In this document: in pieces, positions 1 to 11,621 of the stretch
Layout: the number at the start of each line of letters is the position of its first letter
Position numbering within the stretch: the first letter of the stretch is position 1
DNA from: Phycisphaerales bacterium
GTDB taxonomy: Bacteria > Planctomycetota > Phycisphaerae > Phycisphaerales > SM1A02
NCBI GenBank assembly: GCA_030748805.1
Contig: JASMLG010000093.1
Coordinates: 1-31,879, forward strand
Length of the DNA: 31,879 nucleotides
Direction: 5' to 3'
Notes under the pieces: model-generated
Database searches by the model: none
What the model saw: only the letters and a program-made list of their open reading frames with translations
What the model was told of the DNA's origin: nothing
Translations under genes and position numbers: made by a program

Positions 1-2175
1 AAACGAGCCATTTGTTCCTACTCCATCGTCTTCCCAGAACTGTCCGTATCCATAAGAGCCCAAGTAAACCTCTTGACCACCAAATCCGTCGGGATTTGGA
101 GCATCTGGAAATAAGTCAATCCCCCCATCGCCACCCCACCAGCCATTTTGAGGGATAGGATTAAGTGGAGGATTCAAGGTTGCGTTTTGAGCGCTAGCCC
201 CGCCCATCGGCCAAGGCAGTAGTTGATAAATATGTGCAAATTGGCTGGTATTCAAATCAACCATAGAACTTGGCAATGACAGAGGTTGGGCAGCATTTGG
301 AATAACACTAGGATTCATCCATGCTAACAATCCCATAGACGCATAGTCGGGAGTAGTGTTTGATCTTGGATAAGTTGGAACACCCGATGGTGACAAACAG
401 CCCGTAATTGGTACTGCTGTGAGAGATTGAGGAACGCTTGGAACTGTATATGTATTGTTATAAGTAAGTGTGCTTGAAATGGGATTAAGTTCGATTGATG
501 CGACTGTTCCAGTTCCATTAATAGCGGCGGCCCATCCTTGTCCTAGTGTGTTTATTTGGCCTGCTAGGTTATTCAGATCGGTCCCGGCACCAAGTGTAAT
601 TGGTGGAGCGATTGGAGCACCATTAACTGAAATTGTTATAGTACAATCTCCATCGCTGCAACCGTTTGAACTTGGATCATCGATTACAAATGATGCAGTT
701 GCATTAGCCCCTCCGTCGCCATCGTTTGACAAAACAATACCTTCGAAGGAGTTTGTGACATTATCCATATCTACCTGAGGTTGTGTAATACGTGGGAAGT
801 TATCAGGTCCGAGTGCTGTGTAACAGATATTAATTGGTGTTGGATCTGAGAAGGTTCTTCCGCATGATCTTCCATTTGCAGCGTATGACTGGGCGTAAGC
901 TGCGCAGACATTGTTCCATGGTCCCGTTGAACAACCAGGAACATCGGTTCCAATATCTTCACAACAAGTCGAGCCAATATAAACGTTCGTTGGGAATCCA
1001 ACGGGCATACCAGTTATGACAATAAAATCGTTTCCAGTTGGTCCTCCTAGAGTTCCGTCAGTGTCAGCACAACCTATTGGAGTGGCTTGTCGACTTGTTT
1101 GGGCTACGGTTGTTTGGTCGATGTAACAATCACCAGTAAAGTAGGAAATCACGTCCCCATCGTCGGCACAATCGTTAAATGCGGAAAAAGGAGGGCCAGT
1201 GGCTGCAGGGCAATCTGTCTGAGCAGCACCACACGGATCAGGTGGAACTTGGGTGTCTATTCCGAGGTAAATACCATTAATAGCGTTGCATCCAGCTTCA
1301 TTTGCAACGATTGTGCAGTAAGCAGGAGCCGCTGGAGGAATAGTACAGCATTCACCTATTGGACCTAGTGCACGTTCTTCTTCAGACATATCTTCTGATG
1401 GTTGGATGTAACAAATCGAATTTACACCTAAAAACGTTCCGCCTTTGTCTAAGCAATCACCTTGTTTCATGTTTTCAAAGCAGTCGCCCTTGTTTACAAG
1501 ACATGCACCAATAGTTATCACATCGCGTTGGGTTTCTTTTATTTCTTTATGGTCTCGGTGTGTGTTAAGTGGAGTCAAATCAGCGGTTGGTTGATAACGA
1601 GGCATTTTTGAGAATACGGGTGTGTGTATCACCCATTCAACTTCGTCCAATGTGTACAGCATTTCTGCAGCAGCGTTTACTGTAGTTTGGTCGCCATCTA
1701 CAAAATATATACCACCAAGATCGGGTTGTTGTTTTCTACTTCGCAACTCTGCTTTTCGTACGAGAGCATCAAGTTTTTCGTCAGATGTGTTAATTGTTGG
1801 GGTAAGGGTAATTCCAAGTGAATCAATCAAATCGGAAATGACAGTAACCGAACGACTAGTTCTGGAGTATGGTCTTTTGTTGTTATCAAGGCGGATTTGC
1901 AACTCGTCTGCGAATTTGACTTTAAGTCGACTATTTGGTACTTGTGCGGGATATTCTTTTGAGGGTTTCTTTCTTGGTTTTAATAGTGAAGTCGTCACTT
2001 TTGTTGGTCTAAACCCTTGAGCGTAAGCTTCAGCATCGCTGATTAATTGCCATGCTTTTGGTGAAAGTAGTGGGGCTAATTGGTTCTCTTTCGCAACAAC
2101 CTCCATTGTCAAAAAACAAGTAAAGATAAAAACAAACACTGTAGAAAAGCGAGTAAAAGACCGTAGTTGCAACAT
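1..2175 (-). CDS. Large exported Cys-rich protein, partial (C-terminus beyond left edge); possible subtilase-like protein
   Basis: I read an uninterrupted 725-codon frame from the ATG at 2175 to base 1 with no stop, so the gene continues off the window. An AGAGGAG Shine-Dalgarno lies 9 nt before the ATG. The N-terminus is a signal peptide (Arg at 5 and 9, hydrophobic core about 10-24, likely cut after VVA near 28). Residues 82-191 form a compact domain (LKVKF, then VEWVIHTP at the end) resembling the pro-domain that precedes planctomycete S8 peptidases. Residues 224-440 hold Cys-rich modules: about 224-255 (C225, C232, C241, C255), 276-315 (CC at 276-277, C287, C296, C315) and 404-438 (CC at 404-405, C415, C424, C438). 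Residues 465-580 look like a beta-rich, Asn/Thr-rich domain. No catalytic residue is visible in this part, so the protease idea is inference. The gene follows rpoC on the same strand but is separated from it by a terminator and 268 bp. Confidence 0.72.
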   Translation of the reverse strand, partial: MLQLRSFTRFSTVFVFIFTCFLTMEVVAKENQLAPLLSPKAWQLISDAEAYAQGFRPTKVTTSLLKPRKKPSKEYPAQVPNSRLKVKFADELQIRLDNNKRPYSRTSRSVTVISDLIDSLGITLTPTINTSDEKLDALVRKAELRSRKQQPDLGGIYFVDGDQTTVNAAAEMLYTLDEVEWVIHTPVFSKMPRYQPTADLTPLNTHRDHKEIKETQRDVITIGACLVNKGDCFENMKQGDCLDKGGTFLGVNSICYIQPSEDMSEEERALGPIGECCTIPPAAPAYCTIVANEAGCNAINGIYLGIDTQVPPDPCGAAQTDCPAATGPPFSAFNDCADDGDVISYFTGDCYIDQTTVAQTSRQATPIGCADTDGTLGGPTGNDFIVITGMPVGFPTNVYIGSTCCEDIGTDVPGCSTGPWNNVCAAYAQSYAANGRSCGRTFSDPTPINICYTALGPDNFPRITQPQVDMDNVTNSFEGIVLSNDGDGGANATASFVIDDPSSNGCSDGDCTITISVNGAPIAPPITLGAGTDLNNLAGQINTLGQGWAAAINGTGTVASIELNPISSTLTYNNTYTVPSVPQSLTAVPITGCLSPSGVPTYPRSNTTPDYASMGLLAWMNPSVIPNAAQPLSLPSSMVDLNTSQFAHIYQLLPWPMGGASAQNATLNPPLNPIPQNGWWGGDGGIDLFPDAPNPDGFGGQEVYLGSYGYGQFWEDDGVGTNGSF

Positions 2176-2193
2176 GTAAGCTAACTCCTCTGA

Positions 2194-2208
2194 TGTCCTT
2201 TTTGGACA
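2194..2208 (-). other. Small mRNA hairpin just before the start region of the exported protein
   Basis: TGTCC-AAAAA-GGACA forms a 5-bp stem with an A5 loop immediately upstream of the AGAGGAG ribosome-binding site of the gene starting at 2175. It could affect translation, but a stem this short can arise by chance. The remainder of 2209-2365 is non-coding. I see a TACAAT (2318-2323, minus) that could be a -10 box, but no convincing -35. Confidence 0.25.
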
Positions 2209-2365
2209 AATGCTAGAAATGACGGTACTCCAATAGGCGAGAGACCTGTGATAAGTTAATCCAAGTGCGAATAATAACCACATACCTGTTATCTACGCAG
2301 TACACTTATACACCACTATTGTATGCTCCATAAATGTAATTGCGTGATAAAAATGCGTGATTTGC

Positions 2366-2416
2366 AAAAAAAACCCCCATTTCCGTGTCCTTCAACTCAA
2401 TTTGGAAATGGAGGTT
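2366..2416 (-). terminator. Intrinsic terminator of the rpoC operon
   Basis: Read on the minus strand, an AACCTCCATTTCC / GGAAATGGGGGTT stem (about 12 paired bases with one mismatch) encloses a 19-nt loop and is followed directly by eight T residues. It lies 27 nt after the rpoC stop codon, which is the expected place for Rho-independent termination of the rplKAJL-rpoBC transcript. Confidence 0.85.
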
Positions 2417-2443
2417 GGTTCTAGGTGTGGTTTCTTAAACCAC

Positions 2444-5400
2444 TTAAACTTCTACTTGAGTGGAGGATGAAGGTACCTGTACTGTGGGGCCACCAGGCAT
2501 TGCCCCAAGAGCTTCTGCTCGCTCTGTTGCAGTTGTAATCATGTTGGTTTCATCGTCTTCATCTGTTGGTATTGGATCGACAAGGCATTTGACTTTCATG
2601 CTTTGGTATGCTCCAAATCCTGTACCTGCTGGGACTAAGTGCCCAAGAAGTACGTTTTCCTTTAGACCACGTAGGTTATCCTTCGCACCACGCAGAGCTG
2701 ATTCTGTGAGAACCTTGGTGGTTTCTTGGAACGATGCACCTGATAAGAACGATTCTGACTGCAAGGCAGCTTTTGTTATCCCAAGAAGCAATGGTTTGCC
2801 AGTTGCTTTCTTAGGACGTGACGTTTTAACTGGGGTCTTGCCTTCTGCTTCGGCGATTGCATTAACTTCTTTGATAGATTCTTTGTCAACCAGATCGCCT
2901 ACTTCAAATTCGGTATCTCCAGCATCCTTTATAATCAGGCAACCATCGAGTTTTTTGTTTTGGGCATTAAATTGATATCTTTCTACAAAATCCATTGGCA
3001 GTAGAGGGGTGTCTCCTGCTTTTTGAACTTGGATTTTGCTTAGCATTCGTGAAAGAATGACCTCTATGTGCTTGTCTGACACAGGCACACCTTGTGCTCT
3101 GTATACATTTTGGACTTCAGAAATCATGTAGTTATACAAGGCCTCTTCGCCATTGATATCAAGAATATTATTCGGGTCTCTAGGTCCTTCGGTTAGTGGT
3201 TTTCCAGCAATAACCTTGTCACCAGTATGCACGAGTAAGTGTTTTCCTTGTGGCACAAGATGCTCAACTGGATCACTGCCTTCAGGAACGATGTGAATAA
3301 CCATTTTGCCACGTTTTCGTTCTGATTTTAGATCGACTCTACCGGTTACTTGTGCAAGAATTGCTGGTTCTTTAGGTGTTCGAGCTTCAAAAATCTCTGT
3401 GACTCGTGGTAGACCTCCAACTATATCAGCTGAACCCTTAACTTCTCTGGGGCGTTTTGCAAGCATTTGACCTGTAACTACTCTGTCACCACTCTTAACT
3501 TCTAGCCGTGCTTTTGCTGGAAGATGGTGGAAATCAAGGGTCTGACCCTCTTCTTGGATTAGAATTTGTGGATGTAAGTCACCGGTGTGTTCAGTAATAA
3601 TTCGTTCGGTGACACCCTTTGTCTCTTCTTCTCGTAACGTCGTTCCAATTTCGATATCTTTAAATACGATTTCTCCTGTCTTTTCTGCAAGAATTGGAGT
3701 GACGTGCGGATCCCATTCAACAAGGATATTACCTTTTTTTATCTTGGTTCCGGATTCCATCCTAATAATTGCTCCATAAGGAACTCGGAATGCCTTATCA
3801 AGTTCACGACCCTTGTCATCTGCAATGACTAGTTCGCCTGTCTGCTTTAGGGCAATGAGATGACCGTTTTTATTATTTGGTTGTGGAACTTCATTGCAAT
3901 CCCGAAGAATCATTGTTCCTGAGTGAGTTGCCTTGTAATTTGTTTCAACAAATTCACGTGACGCAACACCTCCAGTGTGGAATGTCCGCATTGTAAGTTG
4001 AGTTCCCGGCTCACCGATTGATTGAGCAGCTATTGTTCCAACAGCCATGCCCTCTTCAACAAGTTGGCTTGTTGACAAATCGTGTCCATAACAAAGTGCA
4101 CAACATCCTGAAGACGATTCGCAAGTAAGTGGACTTCGAACTTGAACTGCATCAATGTTAAGCCCATCAAGTTCATCTGCAATAGTTTCGTCGATGACTT
4201 GTTTGTTTGAGACAATAACTTTATCAGTTACGGGATTAATAACTGTTTGCATGCTTGTTCTGCCAACAATTAAATCGCTTAATGGGACATGAATCTGATC
4301 GCCTTTATATACAGCACGCTTTGTGATGCCGCGTTTTGTGTTGCAATCAAAATCGTTAATTACAACTGGCTGAGAAACATCGTACAACTTTCTGGTCAGA
4401 TAACCTGAGTCGGCTGTTTTAAGAGCAGTGTCGGCTAGACCTTTTCGTGCACCATGAGTTGAAGAGAAATATTCAAGGACGTTAAGACCTTCTCTGAAGT
4501 TTGCACGAATTGGTGTTTCGATAATCTCGCCACTTGGTTTCGTCATTAGCCCACGCATACCAGCAAGCTGTTGCATTTGGCTAATATTGCCCCGAGCTCC
4601 AGATGTTGACATTAGATAAACTGGATTGAGATAACGAATGCCTTCTTCTGAACCAATAGGTACTTCAGTATTATTTTCAGGATTTCGGCGATCCATCTCA
4701 AGTGTTTTAATTAACTCGCCAGTTAATTCTTCTCGGCAATGTGACCAAAGGTCTAGTAACTGGTTATGGCGTTCTTGATTAGTAATAGCGCCCGCTGCAG
4801 TTGCATCTTCTACTCTGTCAACCTTTTTCTGGGTAGTATCAAGTAAACCAGCAGTCAGTGATTGTCCTGTTTTTACCTTGTCCTTGTCTTTAACAAGTAA
4901 TAATTCCAGGTCCGGGACTAAGTGTTCGATTGATTCCCCATCCTCTGTAATTACGTTAACAACTTTTAGCCCGTCTTTGTAGTCACTCTTAGATATCTTA
5001 ATTTGTCCATCTGCTTTAGCATGTATTCCACCTTTTGCAGAAGGGATACGCATATCTGTAATAGCTATTGAAAGACCAGACCATGTAGATGCGCTGAATC
5101 CAATATCTTTCATGTCATCTAGCAATGTCAAAGTGTGTGCACGATCCATAATTTCATAGGTGTCATCGATTACACGACTGCATCCTTTTTTGGTAAGTGT
5201 GCAGTTGTAGAAAGGCATACCTTGGGCAAGAATCTCACAGAATAGAATCCTGCCAACAGTGGTGACAAAGCGACCATCATCAGCCATTGGTTCTATTTTT
5301 CCTTTTTCGTCATTTACTATGGATGGATATCTAGGAAGTCTTACTTGTATCCTCTCTTGTAATTGGATTCTGTCGAAGTCATAAGCAAGAATTGCTTCAT

Positions 5401-7003
5401 GAGCATTTCGGAACTTCATTAATTCCTCATCAGGACGAGTATCGTTTAAGTCCATAAACGTCAAGAAGTACACCCCCATTACAATGTCTTGACTTGGAGA
5501 AACCAATGGATTTCCATGTGCAGGGGAGAAAATATTATGCGTTGAAAGCATAAGTACATGCGCTTCTGTTTGTGCCTCGACTGAAAGTGGAAGGTGAACA
5601 GCCATTTGGTCGCCATCAAAGTCAGCGTTGTAACCAGTACAAACTAGAGGATGCAACGTGATTGCCTTTCCTTCAACGAGAACCGGTTCAAATGCTTGAA
5701 TTCCCATTCTGTGCAAAGTAGGCGCACGATTAAGTAGAACAGGATGTTGGTGAATAACTTGTTCAAGAATATCCCATACTTCTTCATCTCTTCGTTCGAG
5801 CATCCTCTTTGCTGACTTAATTGTGTCTGCAAGACCCTGTTCTTTAAGTAAGCGAATAATGAATGGTTGGTAAAGTTCAAGTGCAATTTTCTTAGGAAGG
5901 CCACACTGGTGTAATTTTAGATTGGGGCCAACGACGATTACAGATCGAGCAGAATAATCAACACGTTTACCGAGTAAGTTTTCTCGGAATCGCCCCTGTT
6001 TCCCCTTAATCATGTCAGTTATTGATTTAAGTGGTCGATTTGAACTACCAAGGACTGGTCTTCTGCATCGGCCATTATCAAAAAGAGCATCTACGGCTTG
6101 TTGAAGCATTCGTTTTTCGTTACGAATAATTACTTCTGGAGCATTAAGATCCATTAGTTTCTTAAGGCGATTGTTACGATTGATAATTCTTCTATATAAA
6201 TCGTTCAAGTCACTTGTAGCAAAGTTGCCTGATTCAAGCATGACTAATGGACGTAATTCTGGAGGAATCACTGGAACCACGTCAAGAATCATCCAAGTTG
6301 GTTCGTTTTTACTTCCTCTAAGTTGTTCTACAAGTTTTAGGCGTTTAGCAAGATCAGCGGTTTTTTGTTTTGACCTAGTGTTTGCAAGTCCTTCACGAAT
6401 TTCAGCAACTATTTCGCGAAGATCAAGTGCTTCTATTAATTCTCTAATCGCACCAGCGCCCATTTCTGCACGAAAATCACCGTAACCCTCACGAGATCGA
6501 ATATCTCGGTATTGATCTTCTGTAATTACTTGCTTATATTCGAGTGGTGTGTCTTCAATGGTCGCATCACCCGCCTCAAGTACAACATAATCTTGGAAGT
6601 AAATTACCTTTTCCAAATCGGATGTCTTCATTGCAAGTAGTGTGCCAAGCCGACTTGGCAATGCTTTAAAGAACCAAATATGTACAGTTGAGGCAGCAAG
6701 ATTGATATGCCCCATTCGTTTTCGGCGAACTCTTGAGTGAGTGACCTTTACTCCACATCGGTCACAGATAATACCCTTGAATTTTGTGCCTTTGTACTTG
6801 CCACACCCACATTCGTAGTCACGCTCTGGACCGAAGATACGTTCACAGAACAAACCATCTTTTTCTGGACGGTACGTACGGTAATTAATCGTCTCGGGCT
6901 TTTTGACCTCGCCAAAACTCCAACTTCGGATATCACTTGGGCTTGCAAGACCAATACTTGCAGCTTTGAAATCGTTGACTTTATCAAATGGTTGTTCAGA
7001 CAT
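2444..7003 (-). CDS. rpoC: DNA-directed RNA polymerase subunit beta'
   Basis: This is the catalytic beta' subunit of RNA polymerase, 1519 aa, somewhat longer than the E. coli protein (1407 aa). The N-terminal zinc-binding region is intact (CGCGKYK then CDRCG, about residues 65-83). The active-site motif [12 protein letters not shown] places the three Mg-binding Asp at 461, 463 and 465. The second zinc site has Cys 887, 961, 968 and 971. The trigger loop motif TMRTFHTGG is centred on M1005. The last 30 residues are a Pro/Ser/Thr-rich tail ending STQVEV. The ATG at 7003 gives the usual start region but has only a weak purine stretch upstream. It lies 56 bp after rpoB and is presumably co-transcribed with it. 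Intrinsic terminator follows at 2366-2416. Confidence 0.98.
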   Translation of the reverse strand: MSEQPFDKVNDFKAASIGLASPSDIRSWSFGEVKKPETINYRTYRPEKDGLFCERIFGPERDYECGCGKYKGTKFKGIICDRCGVKVTHSRVRRKRMGHINLAASTVHIWFFKALPSRLGTLLAMKTSDLEKVIYFQDYVVLEAGDATIEDTPLEYKQVITEDQYRDIRSREGYGDFRAEMGAGAIRELIEALDLREIVAEIREGLANTRSKQKTADLAKRLKLVEQLRGSKNEPTWMILDVVPVIPPELRPLVMLESGNFATSDLNDLYRRIINRNNRLKKLMDLNAPEVIIRNEKRMLQQAVDALFDNGRCRRPVLGSSNRPLKSITDMIKGKQGRFRENLLGKRVDYSARSVIVVGPNLKLHQCGLPKKIALELYQPFIIRLLKEQGLADTIKSAKRMLERRDEEVWDILEQVIHQHPVLLNRAPTLHRMGIQAFEPVLVEGKAITLHPLVCTGYNADFDGDQMAVHLPLSVEAQTEAHVLMLSTHNIFSPAHGNPLVSPSQDIVMGVYFLTFMDLNDTRPDEELMKFRNAHEAILAYDFDRIQLQERIQVRLPRYPSIVNDEKGKIEPMADDGRFVTTVGRILFCEILAQGMPFYNCTLTKKGCSRVIDDTYEIMDRAHTLTLLDDMKDIGFSASTWSGLSIAITDMRIPSAKGGIHAKADGQIKISKSDYKDGLKVVNVITEDGESIEHLVPDLELLLVKDKDKVKTGQSLTAGLLDTTQKKVDRVEDATAAGAITNQERHNQLLDLWSHCREELTGELIKTLEMDRRNPENNTEVPIGSEEGIRYLNPVYLMSTSGARGNISQMQQLAGMRGLMTKPSGEIIETPIRANFREGLNVLEYFSSTHGARKGLADTALKTADSGYLTRKLYDVSQPVVINDFDCNTKRGITKRAVYKGDQIHVPLSDLIVGRTSMQTVINPVTDKVIVSNKQVIDETIADELDGLNIDAVQVRSPLTCESSSGCCALCYGHDLSTSQLVEEGMAVGTIAAQSIGEPGTQLTMRTFHTGGVASREFVETNYKATHSGTMILRDCNEVPQPNNKNGHLIALKQTGELVIADDKGRELDKAFRVPYGAIIRMESGTKIKKGNILVEWDPHVTPILAEKTGEIVFKDIEIGTTLREEETKGVTERIITEHTGDLHPQILIQEEGQTLDFHHLPAKARLEVKSGDRVVTGQMLAKRPREVKGSADIVGGLPRVTEIFEARTPKEPAILAQVTGRVDLKSERKRGKMVIHIVPEGSDPVEHLVPQGKHLLVHTGDKVIAGKPLTEGPRDPNNILDINGEEALYNYMISEVQNVYRAQGVPVSDKHIEVILSRMLSKIQVQKAGDTPLLPMDFVERYQFNAQNKKLDGCLIIKDAGDTEFEVGDLVDKESIKEVNAIAEAEGKTPVKTSRPKKATGKPLLLGITKAALQSESFLSGASFQETTKVLTESALRGAKDNLRGLKENVLLGHLVPAGTGFGAYQSMKVKCLVDPIPTDEDDETNMITTATERAEALGAMPGGPTVQVPSSSTQVEV

Positions 7004-7059
7004 GCTTCATTATTCCAATCTTCTAACTTGTTGAAGTTCGTTTATTAATTACGTAAGGA

Positions 7060-10000
7060 TCAAAGGAGAGTATTTTGCTCTTCTTGATCCTTCTCCAACT
7101 CAATATTCATACAAAGACCTCTAATTTCGTGGCACAAGACATCGAATACAACAGGCATTCCTGCTTCTAAGACATTTGTTCCTTTGACAATTGAGTCATA
7201 AATTTTAGTACGACCCTCAACGTCATCACTTTTGACAGTCAGGAGTTCTTGGAGCATATATGCAGCGCCGTAGCCCTCTAAAGCCCAGACCTCCATTTCG
7301 CCAAATCGTTGCCCACCAGTTCTTGCCTTACCACCTAGTGGTTGTTGAGTAATCAAACTATAAGGACCAGTTGATCTGGCATGAATCTTGTCATCAATCA
7401 AGTGGTGTAGTTTCAACATATACATTACGCCAACAGAACTTGGTTGATGGAATTTGTCACCAGTTCGTCCATCATAAAGTTGAACTTTTCCAGCAAACGG
7501 TATCTCTGCCATAATTTCTTTTGACGACCCAGGGTTTTCGCCTGTTTCTTCAAAGTGTTTTCGTTTTTCAATTACAGAATCATTTGCTTCTTTGATTGCA
7601 CCCAGAACCTCTCCTTCGGTTGCTCCGTCGAAAACAGGCGTAACAGCTTGGAAGCCGAGTACTTTTGCAGCCCAGCCAAGGTGCAGTTCTAAAAGTTGAC
7701 CAACGTTCATTCGTGAAGGAACCCCAAGCGGATTTAGCAAGATGTCTACAGGAGTTCCATCTTCCATGAACGGCATATCCTCTTCGGGTACGATTCTTGC
7801 GATTACACCCTTATTACCATGTCGACCAGCCATTTTGTCGCCAACTGAAATAGAACGTTTATTTGCAAGATATACAACAACTTTTTCTAGAACGCCTGAC
7901 TGTAACTCATCGCCACGTTTCATGTGATCTAATTTTCGTTTTAGTTCTTTGTAAATGGCTTCAATTCTTGGCCAATATTGTTCTTGGACCTTAGTAGCTT
8001 TTTCCTTGGGGTCTTTTGAGCCCTTAATCCATTTGTTAGAGAACCCCTCGATTTGTTCGATAATTACTTGTGGAATATCAGAAATACCAACACGTTGGCG
8101 TGTTGAAGGGTCAACCATTTCGGTGCCAAGAATTTCATTCATCTTGTTTACCATTTCACGGAAAAGTGTGATAGCCTTCTCTTTCATTCCATCTTCGTAA
8201 TCGGTCATCTTTTTGTTGTTAAGTTTCTTCTGTTCATCATCAAGATGCATTCTTCGGCTGAAGTGATTTGCGCCAATTACAATTCCACTACTACCAGCAG
8301 GTACATTCAGTGATTCGTTCTTGACATCTTCTCCCGCGCGTCCAAAGATTGCGTGAAGTAACTTTTCTTCAGGAGTAAGTTCATTCTTACTTTTTGGCAC
8401 AACTTTGCCAACAAGAATGTCACCAGGGCCAACTCTTGCACCAAGGCGAATAATTCCGTCTTCGTTGAGATTCATCAATTGACGTTCTGAAACATTTGGA
8501 ATATCTCGAGTGAACTCTTCTTTGCCTAATTTGGTATCCCTTACTTCAACATCGTATGAATCAATGTGAATCGAAGTAAAGACATCATCTTTTACAAGTC
8601 GTTCTGAAATCACGATTGCGTCTTCAAAGTTATATCCATCAAAGGTATTGAATGCAACAAGGACATTCTTTCCAATTGCAAGTTCACCTTCAACAGTTGA
8701 GGCGCCATCTGCAATGATTTGTCCCTTTTTAATTTTGTCACCAATTTTGACAATTGGTTTTTGGCTTTGGCACGTTCTCTCGTTTAACCCTCGGAATGTT
8801 TTTAGGATGTATTCATCTGCATTGTCAATTAGGATTCGCTTTGAATCAACGTAAGTTACTTTGCCGGCTCGTTTCGCTTTGATAATCATTCCAGAGTAAT
8901 TGCCAACAATCTTTTCCATTCCGGTTGCAACAATTGGTGGGTCAGGAATAATTAGTGGAACTGCTTGACGCTGCATGTTGGAACCCATTAAGGCACGATT
9001 AGCGTCATCATGTTCAAGGAAGGGAATGAGAGATGCGGAAATCCCAACTAGTTGTTTAGGCGAAATATCAATGTATTTAACATCAGCCGGATCGACTTGA
9101 GTCAAGTCACCACTACGCCTAGCAATAACGTGTTCTACAGAAATCGAGCCCTTTTCGTCGAGTACCTCAGTAGGTGCAAGGACGGTTTTCATTTCTTCAT
9201 CTGCTCGCAGGAACTTTACTTCGTCAGTAACTTTTTTGCGTTGAACAGTACGGTATGGTGTTTGGATAAAACCATACTCGTCAATTTTTGCATAGATCCC
9301 TAAAGAAGCAATCAAACCAATATTTGTGCCTTCTGGGGTCTCAATTGGGCAAATCCGTCCATAGTGAGAGATGTGTACATCACGTACTTCAAAACCAGCA
9401 CGTTTTCTGTTTAGACCGCCAGGACCAAGAGCAGAAAGTCGACGTTCGTGGACTAGCATTGATAATGGGTTTGTTTGGTCGACAACTTGTGAAAGTTCGC
9501 TTCGTCCAAAGAAGAAATCGATAGCTGATTGTACAGCTTTTGAATTAACAAGGTCAGCAGCTTTTGTTAGTTCTTCAGGATCTTTGACACTCATTCTTTC
9601 CTGAACTGTTCTGCGGAGTTTCAAGAATCCCTTACGCATTTCCTCAACAGCCAATTCATCCAATGTACGAAGGCGACGGTTGCCTAGGTGATCGATGTCG
9701 TCAGTATGTGCGCTGTCAGTTCTTGCCCGAAGCTTGAGCATATATTCGATTACAGCAATGAAATCGTCTGGGCGAAGGTGCATGATGTCTTCTGGAACAT
9801 CCATATTGAACTTGCGATTAATTCTGAAACGTCCTACTTTTCCTAGTCGGTAGCGATTGTCATCGAAGAATTTATCTGCAAACAATGTTCGTGCTTTTTC
9901 GACTTGAGGCGGGTTCCCCGGTCGAAGTCGACCATATATTTTTAGAAGGGCGGCTTCGTGCTGTGTTGTGTCAGCAAGGAAGTCGAGTTTTTCTACAGCT

Positions 10001-10845
10001 AGTGTATTAAGAATCAAGGCATCTGGAGGATCAGCGATAACCTTAATTTTCTTGATATTAGAAGCAACAATTGCATCATAAGCATCATCTATTTGTTTAC
10101 CAACCTTGCACAACTCTTCACCTGTTTCAAAGTCCATGATTAGCTCGGCTGAGTAATACTCTGGCTTAAGTTTGTTGGTCGAAACGTCTTTGACATCATA
10201 AAATCGGTTTAGGATTTTTTCAGTAGAACTAAACTCTTCATCAAGTGCTCGTAAGAATGTAGTTGCAGCAATTTTTGATGATTGGTCAATTTTCATCGCC
10301 AAAACATCTTTTTTAGTAACTTCTATTTCAATCCAAGATCCACGTTCAGGGATAATTCTTGCTTTGTGTAGTTGTCTGTCACCAGTGTCCTCTTGAATAG
10401 AGAAGTCGACTCCGGGGGAGCGGTGAAGTTGATTTACAATGCACCGTTCAGAACCGTTAATGATAAACTCACCACCACCTATGAGTTGTGGAATTTCACC
10501 AATGTAAATTTCTTCCTCGAGTACTTCAGCGAAACCATCTCTAGTAAACCTAACACCGATTTTGAATGGACGACCATACGTTAGTCGTAATTCTTTACAT
10601 TCATCAACGGTATACCTTGGTTCATCAAGTACGTAATACAAATACTCAACACGCATAGAACCGTCGTATGCTTCAATTGGGAAAACTTCTTTAAGTAGCG
10701 CTTCAAGCCCAAATGGTTTTCGCTTTAATGGTTCTGTATTAAGTTGTATAAGACGTTCATACGCCTCGCCTTGAACTTGTGTTAGTGATGGTACAGGTAT
10801 TGCATCGCCGCGTTTTGAGAAATCGCGTACCGTAATCGTAGCCAT
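7060..10845 (-). CDS. rpoB: DNA-directed RNA polymerase subunit beta
   Basis: Beta subunit of RNA polymerase, 1261 aa. Seen in order: the rifampicin-pocket segment (D456, Q457, H466, R469, S471 correspond to E. coli D516, Q517, H526, R529, S531), then [13 protein letters not shown], the [12 protein letters not shown] catalytic region, [10 protein letters not shown], and the C-terminal [20 protein letters not shown] clamp segment that contacts beta'. Compared with E. coli the rif segment differs at N518 (Thr458), E523 (Met463), T525 (Val465) and K527 (Glu467); the main resistance-mutation positions are unchanged. The start ATG at 10845 is supported by a GAGGT ribosome-binding site 9 nt upstream. 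The gene is separated from rplL by 257 bp that contain a terminator-like hairpin and possibly a promoter, so rpoBC dosage may be set separately from the ribosomal genes. Confidence 0.98.
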   Translation of the reverse strand: MATITVRDFSKRGDAIPVPSLTQVQGEAYERLIQLNTEPLKRKPFGLEALLKEVFPIEAYDGSMRVEYLYYVLDEPRYTVDECKELRLTYGRPFKIGVRFTRDGFAEVLEEEIYIGEIPQLIGGGEFIINGSERCIVNQLHRSPGVDFSIQEDTGDRQLHKARIIPERGSWIEIEVTKKDVLAMKIDQSSKIAATTFLRALDEEFSSTEKILNRFYDVKDVSTNKLKPEYYSAELIMDFETGEELCKVGKQIDDAYDAIVASNIKKIKVIADPPDALILNTLAVEKLDFLADTTQHEAALLKIYGRLRPGNPPQVEKARTLFADKFFDDNRYRLGKVGRFRINRKFNMDVPEDIMHLRPDDFIAVIEYMLKLRARTDSAHTDDIDHLGNRRLRTLDELAVEEMRKGFLKLRRTVQERMSVKDPEELTKAADLVNSKAVQSAIDFFFGRSELSQVVDQTNPLSMLVHERRLSALGPGGLNRKRAGFEVRDVHISHYGRICPIETPEGTNIGLIASLGIYAKIDEYGFIQTPYRTVQRKKVTDEVKFLRADEEMKTVLAPTEVLDEKGSISVEHVIARRSGDLTQVDPADVKYIDISPKQLVGISASLIPFLEHDDANRALMGSNMQRQAVPLIIPDPPIVATGMEKIVGNYSGMIIKAKRAGKVTYVDSKRILIDNADEYILKTFRGLNERTCQSQKPIVKIGDKIKKGQIIADGASTVEGELAIGKNVLVAFNTFDGYNFEDAIVISERLVKDDVFTSIHIDSYDVEVRDTKLGKEEFTRDIPNVSERQLMNLNEDGIIRLGARVGPGDILVGKVVPKSKNELTPEEKLLHAIFGRAGEDVKNESLNVPAGSSGIVIGANHFSRRMHLDDEQKKLNNKKMTDYEDGMKEKAITLFREMVNKMNEILGTEMVDPSTRQRVGISDIPQVIIEQIEGFSNKWIKGSKDPKEKATKVQEQYWPRIEAIYKELKRKLDHMKRGDELQSGVLEKVVVYLANKRSISVGDKMAGRHGNKGVIARIVPEEDMPFMEDGTPVDILLNPLGVPSRMNVGQLLELHLGWAAKVLGFQAVTPVFDGATEGEVLGAIKEANDSVIEKRKHFEETGENPGSSKEIMAEIPFAGKVQLYDGRTGDKFHQPSSVGVMYMLKLHHLIDDKIHARSTGPYSLITQQPLGGKARTGGQRFGEMEVWALEGYGAAYMLQELLTVKSDDVEGRTKIYDSIVKGTNVLEAGMPVVFDVLCHEIRGLCMNIELEKDQEEQNTLL

Positions 10846-10871
10846 GTATAGTTACCTCACAACTGGCCATC

Positions 10872-10962
10872 ACTGCGTTAAACAGCAGTTTGCCTGTCTT
10901 AAAGTGTGTTTTCGTGTGTGTATCCAAGATGCTGCGACCGCCGCTGCCGAGCCACGCATGCT
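10872..10962 (-). promoter_or_regulatory. rpoB 5' leader with GC-rich patch and small hairpin
   Basis: The rpoB upstream segment is not coding. It contains a strikingly GC-rich stretch at about 10931-10960 inside an AT-rich region, and, closer to rpoB, a hairpin ACTGC-TGTTTAAC-GCAGT (10872-10889). No further fold could be drawn by hand with confidence. A role as an RNA leader is inference. Confidence 0.3.
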
Positions 10963-10986
10963 ATACCGAACAAGGTTTTTTCACAA
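10960..10986 (-). promoter_or_regulatory. Possible internal promoter for rpoBC
   Basis: On the minus strand TTGTGA is followed after 15 nt by TATAGC, a rough sigma-70-like pair located between the rplL hairpin and rpoB. The spacing is short and the boxes imperfect, so this is a weak call. A promoter here would make sense if the hairpin at 11050-11081 terminates most rplL transcripts. Confidence 0.25.
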
Positions 10987-11046
10987 GGTATTGAGCATAA
11001 AACTTGAATTTTTTCTAAAAAAAAGGCGTTTTTTTATTATTGGAAC

Positions 11047-11081
11047 AAAAACAGGGTCAATAGCGAGCCATTGACCCTGTT
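11047..11081 (-). terminator. Terminator or attenuator between rplL and rpoB
   Basis: A perfect 12-bp inverted repeat (AACAGGGTCAAT / ATTGACCCTGTT) with an 8-nt loop sits 21 nt after the rplL stop. On the minus strand it is followed by TTTTG, an AT-rich stretch and further T-runs. It is a good intrinsic terminator or partial attenuator. Partial termination in the rplL-rpoB gap is established in E. coli, so the same design is plausible here; read-through efficiency cannot be judged from sequence. Confidence 0.75.
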
Positions 11082-11102
11082 AAGTTGTTTAGTAGCAGAA
11101 TG

Positions 11103-11513
11103 TTACTTAATTGTAACCGTCGCGCCTTGTTCTTCGAGTTTCGACTTTAAGTCGTTTGCCTCATCTTCAGAGACCTTTTCCTTGACTGGCTTAGGTGCTT
11201 CATCGACGAGTGATTTGGCTTCTTTAAGAATGAGACCAGTAATCTCTCGAACTGCCTTGATTACAGCGATTTTCTTATCACCAGCCGATTCAAGAATCAC
11301 ATCAAACTCTGTTTGCTCTTCGAGACCACCATCTCCACCACCTGCTGGACCTGACATCATGACCGCACCGCCTGCTGCTGGCTCAATGTTGTAGGCCTCC
11401 TTCATGTAATCAGCAAGATCAACCGCCTGTGTAAGGGTTAATCCGGCGATTTCATCACCGATTTTTGTGATTGTTTTATCAAATTCTTTTGTTGCTGTTG
11501 CTTCTTCACTCAT
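11103..11513 (-). CDS. rplL: 50S ribosomal protein L7/L12
   Basis: Stalk protein of the large ribosomal subunit, recruiting translational GTPases, 136 aa. The N-terminal dimerisation/L10-binding helices (about 1-40), a Gly/Ala-rich hinge (about 46-62, PAAGGAV...PAGGGDGG) and the globular C-terminal domain starting [18 protein letters not shown] are all present; the end [10 protein letters not shown] is typical. The hinge is longer and more glycine-rich than in E. coli. The start ATG is preceded by a GAGGT ribosome-binding site. It lies 108 bp after rplJ, a gap in which I found no terminator, and is followed by a strong hairpin before rpoB. Confidence 0.97.
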   Translation of the reverse strand: MSEEATATKEFDKTITKIGDEIAGLTLTQAVDLADYMKEAYNIEPAAGGAVMMSGPAGGGDGGLEEQTEFDVILESAGDKKIAVIKAVREITGLILKEAKSLVDEAPKPVKEKVSEDEANDLKSKLEEQGATVTIK

Positions 11514-11621
11514 TGTTCTATACCTCTAATAAAAAATGTCATGCGTAGGAGAGGAGCCGCCCTGTGCGACTTTTAACCCAAATGGGCCAGTCCGATCGCG
11601 ATGTCTATGTCAAAATTTGGA

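Noticed and set aside
470..2020. Plus-strand frames of 60-130 codons in the first 2 kb
   Set aside because: They are antisense to the continuous 725-codon minus-strand gene, which has a signal peptide and Shine-Dalgarno.
9420..9500. Rifampicin-resistant RpoB
   Set aside because: The main resistance positions (E. coli D516, H526, S531 equivalents) carry the susceptible residues; the other substitutions do not allow a prediction.
11535..11621. Hairpin GGCCCATTTGGGTT between rplJ and rplL as a terminator
   Set aside because: The stem is about 4 bp and is not followed by a T-run, so rplJ and rplL are taken as co-transcribed.
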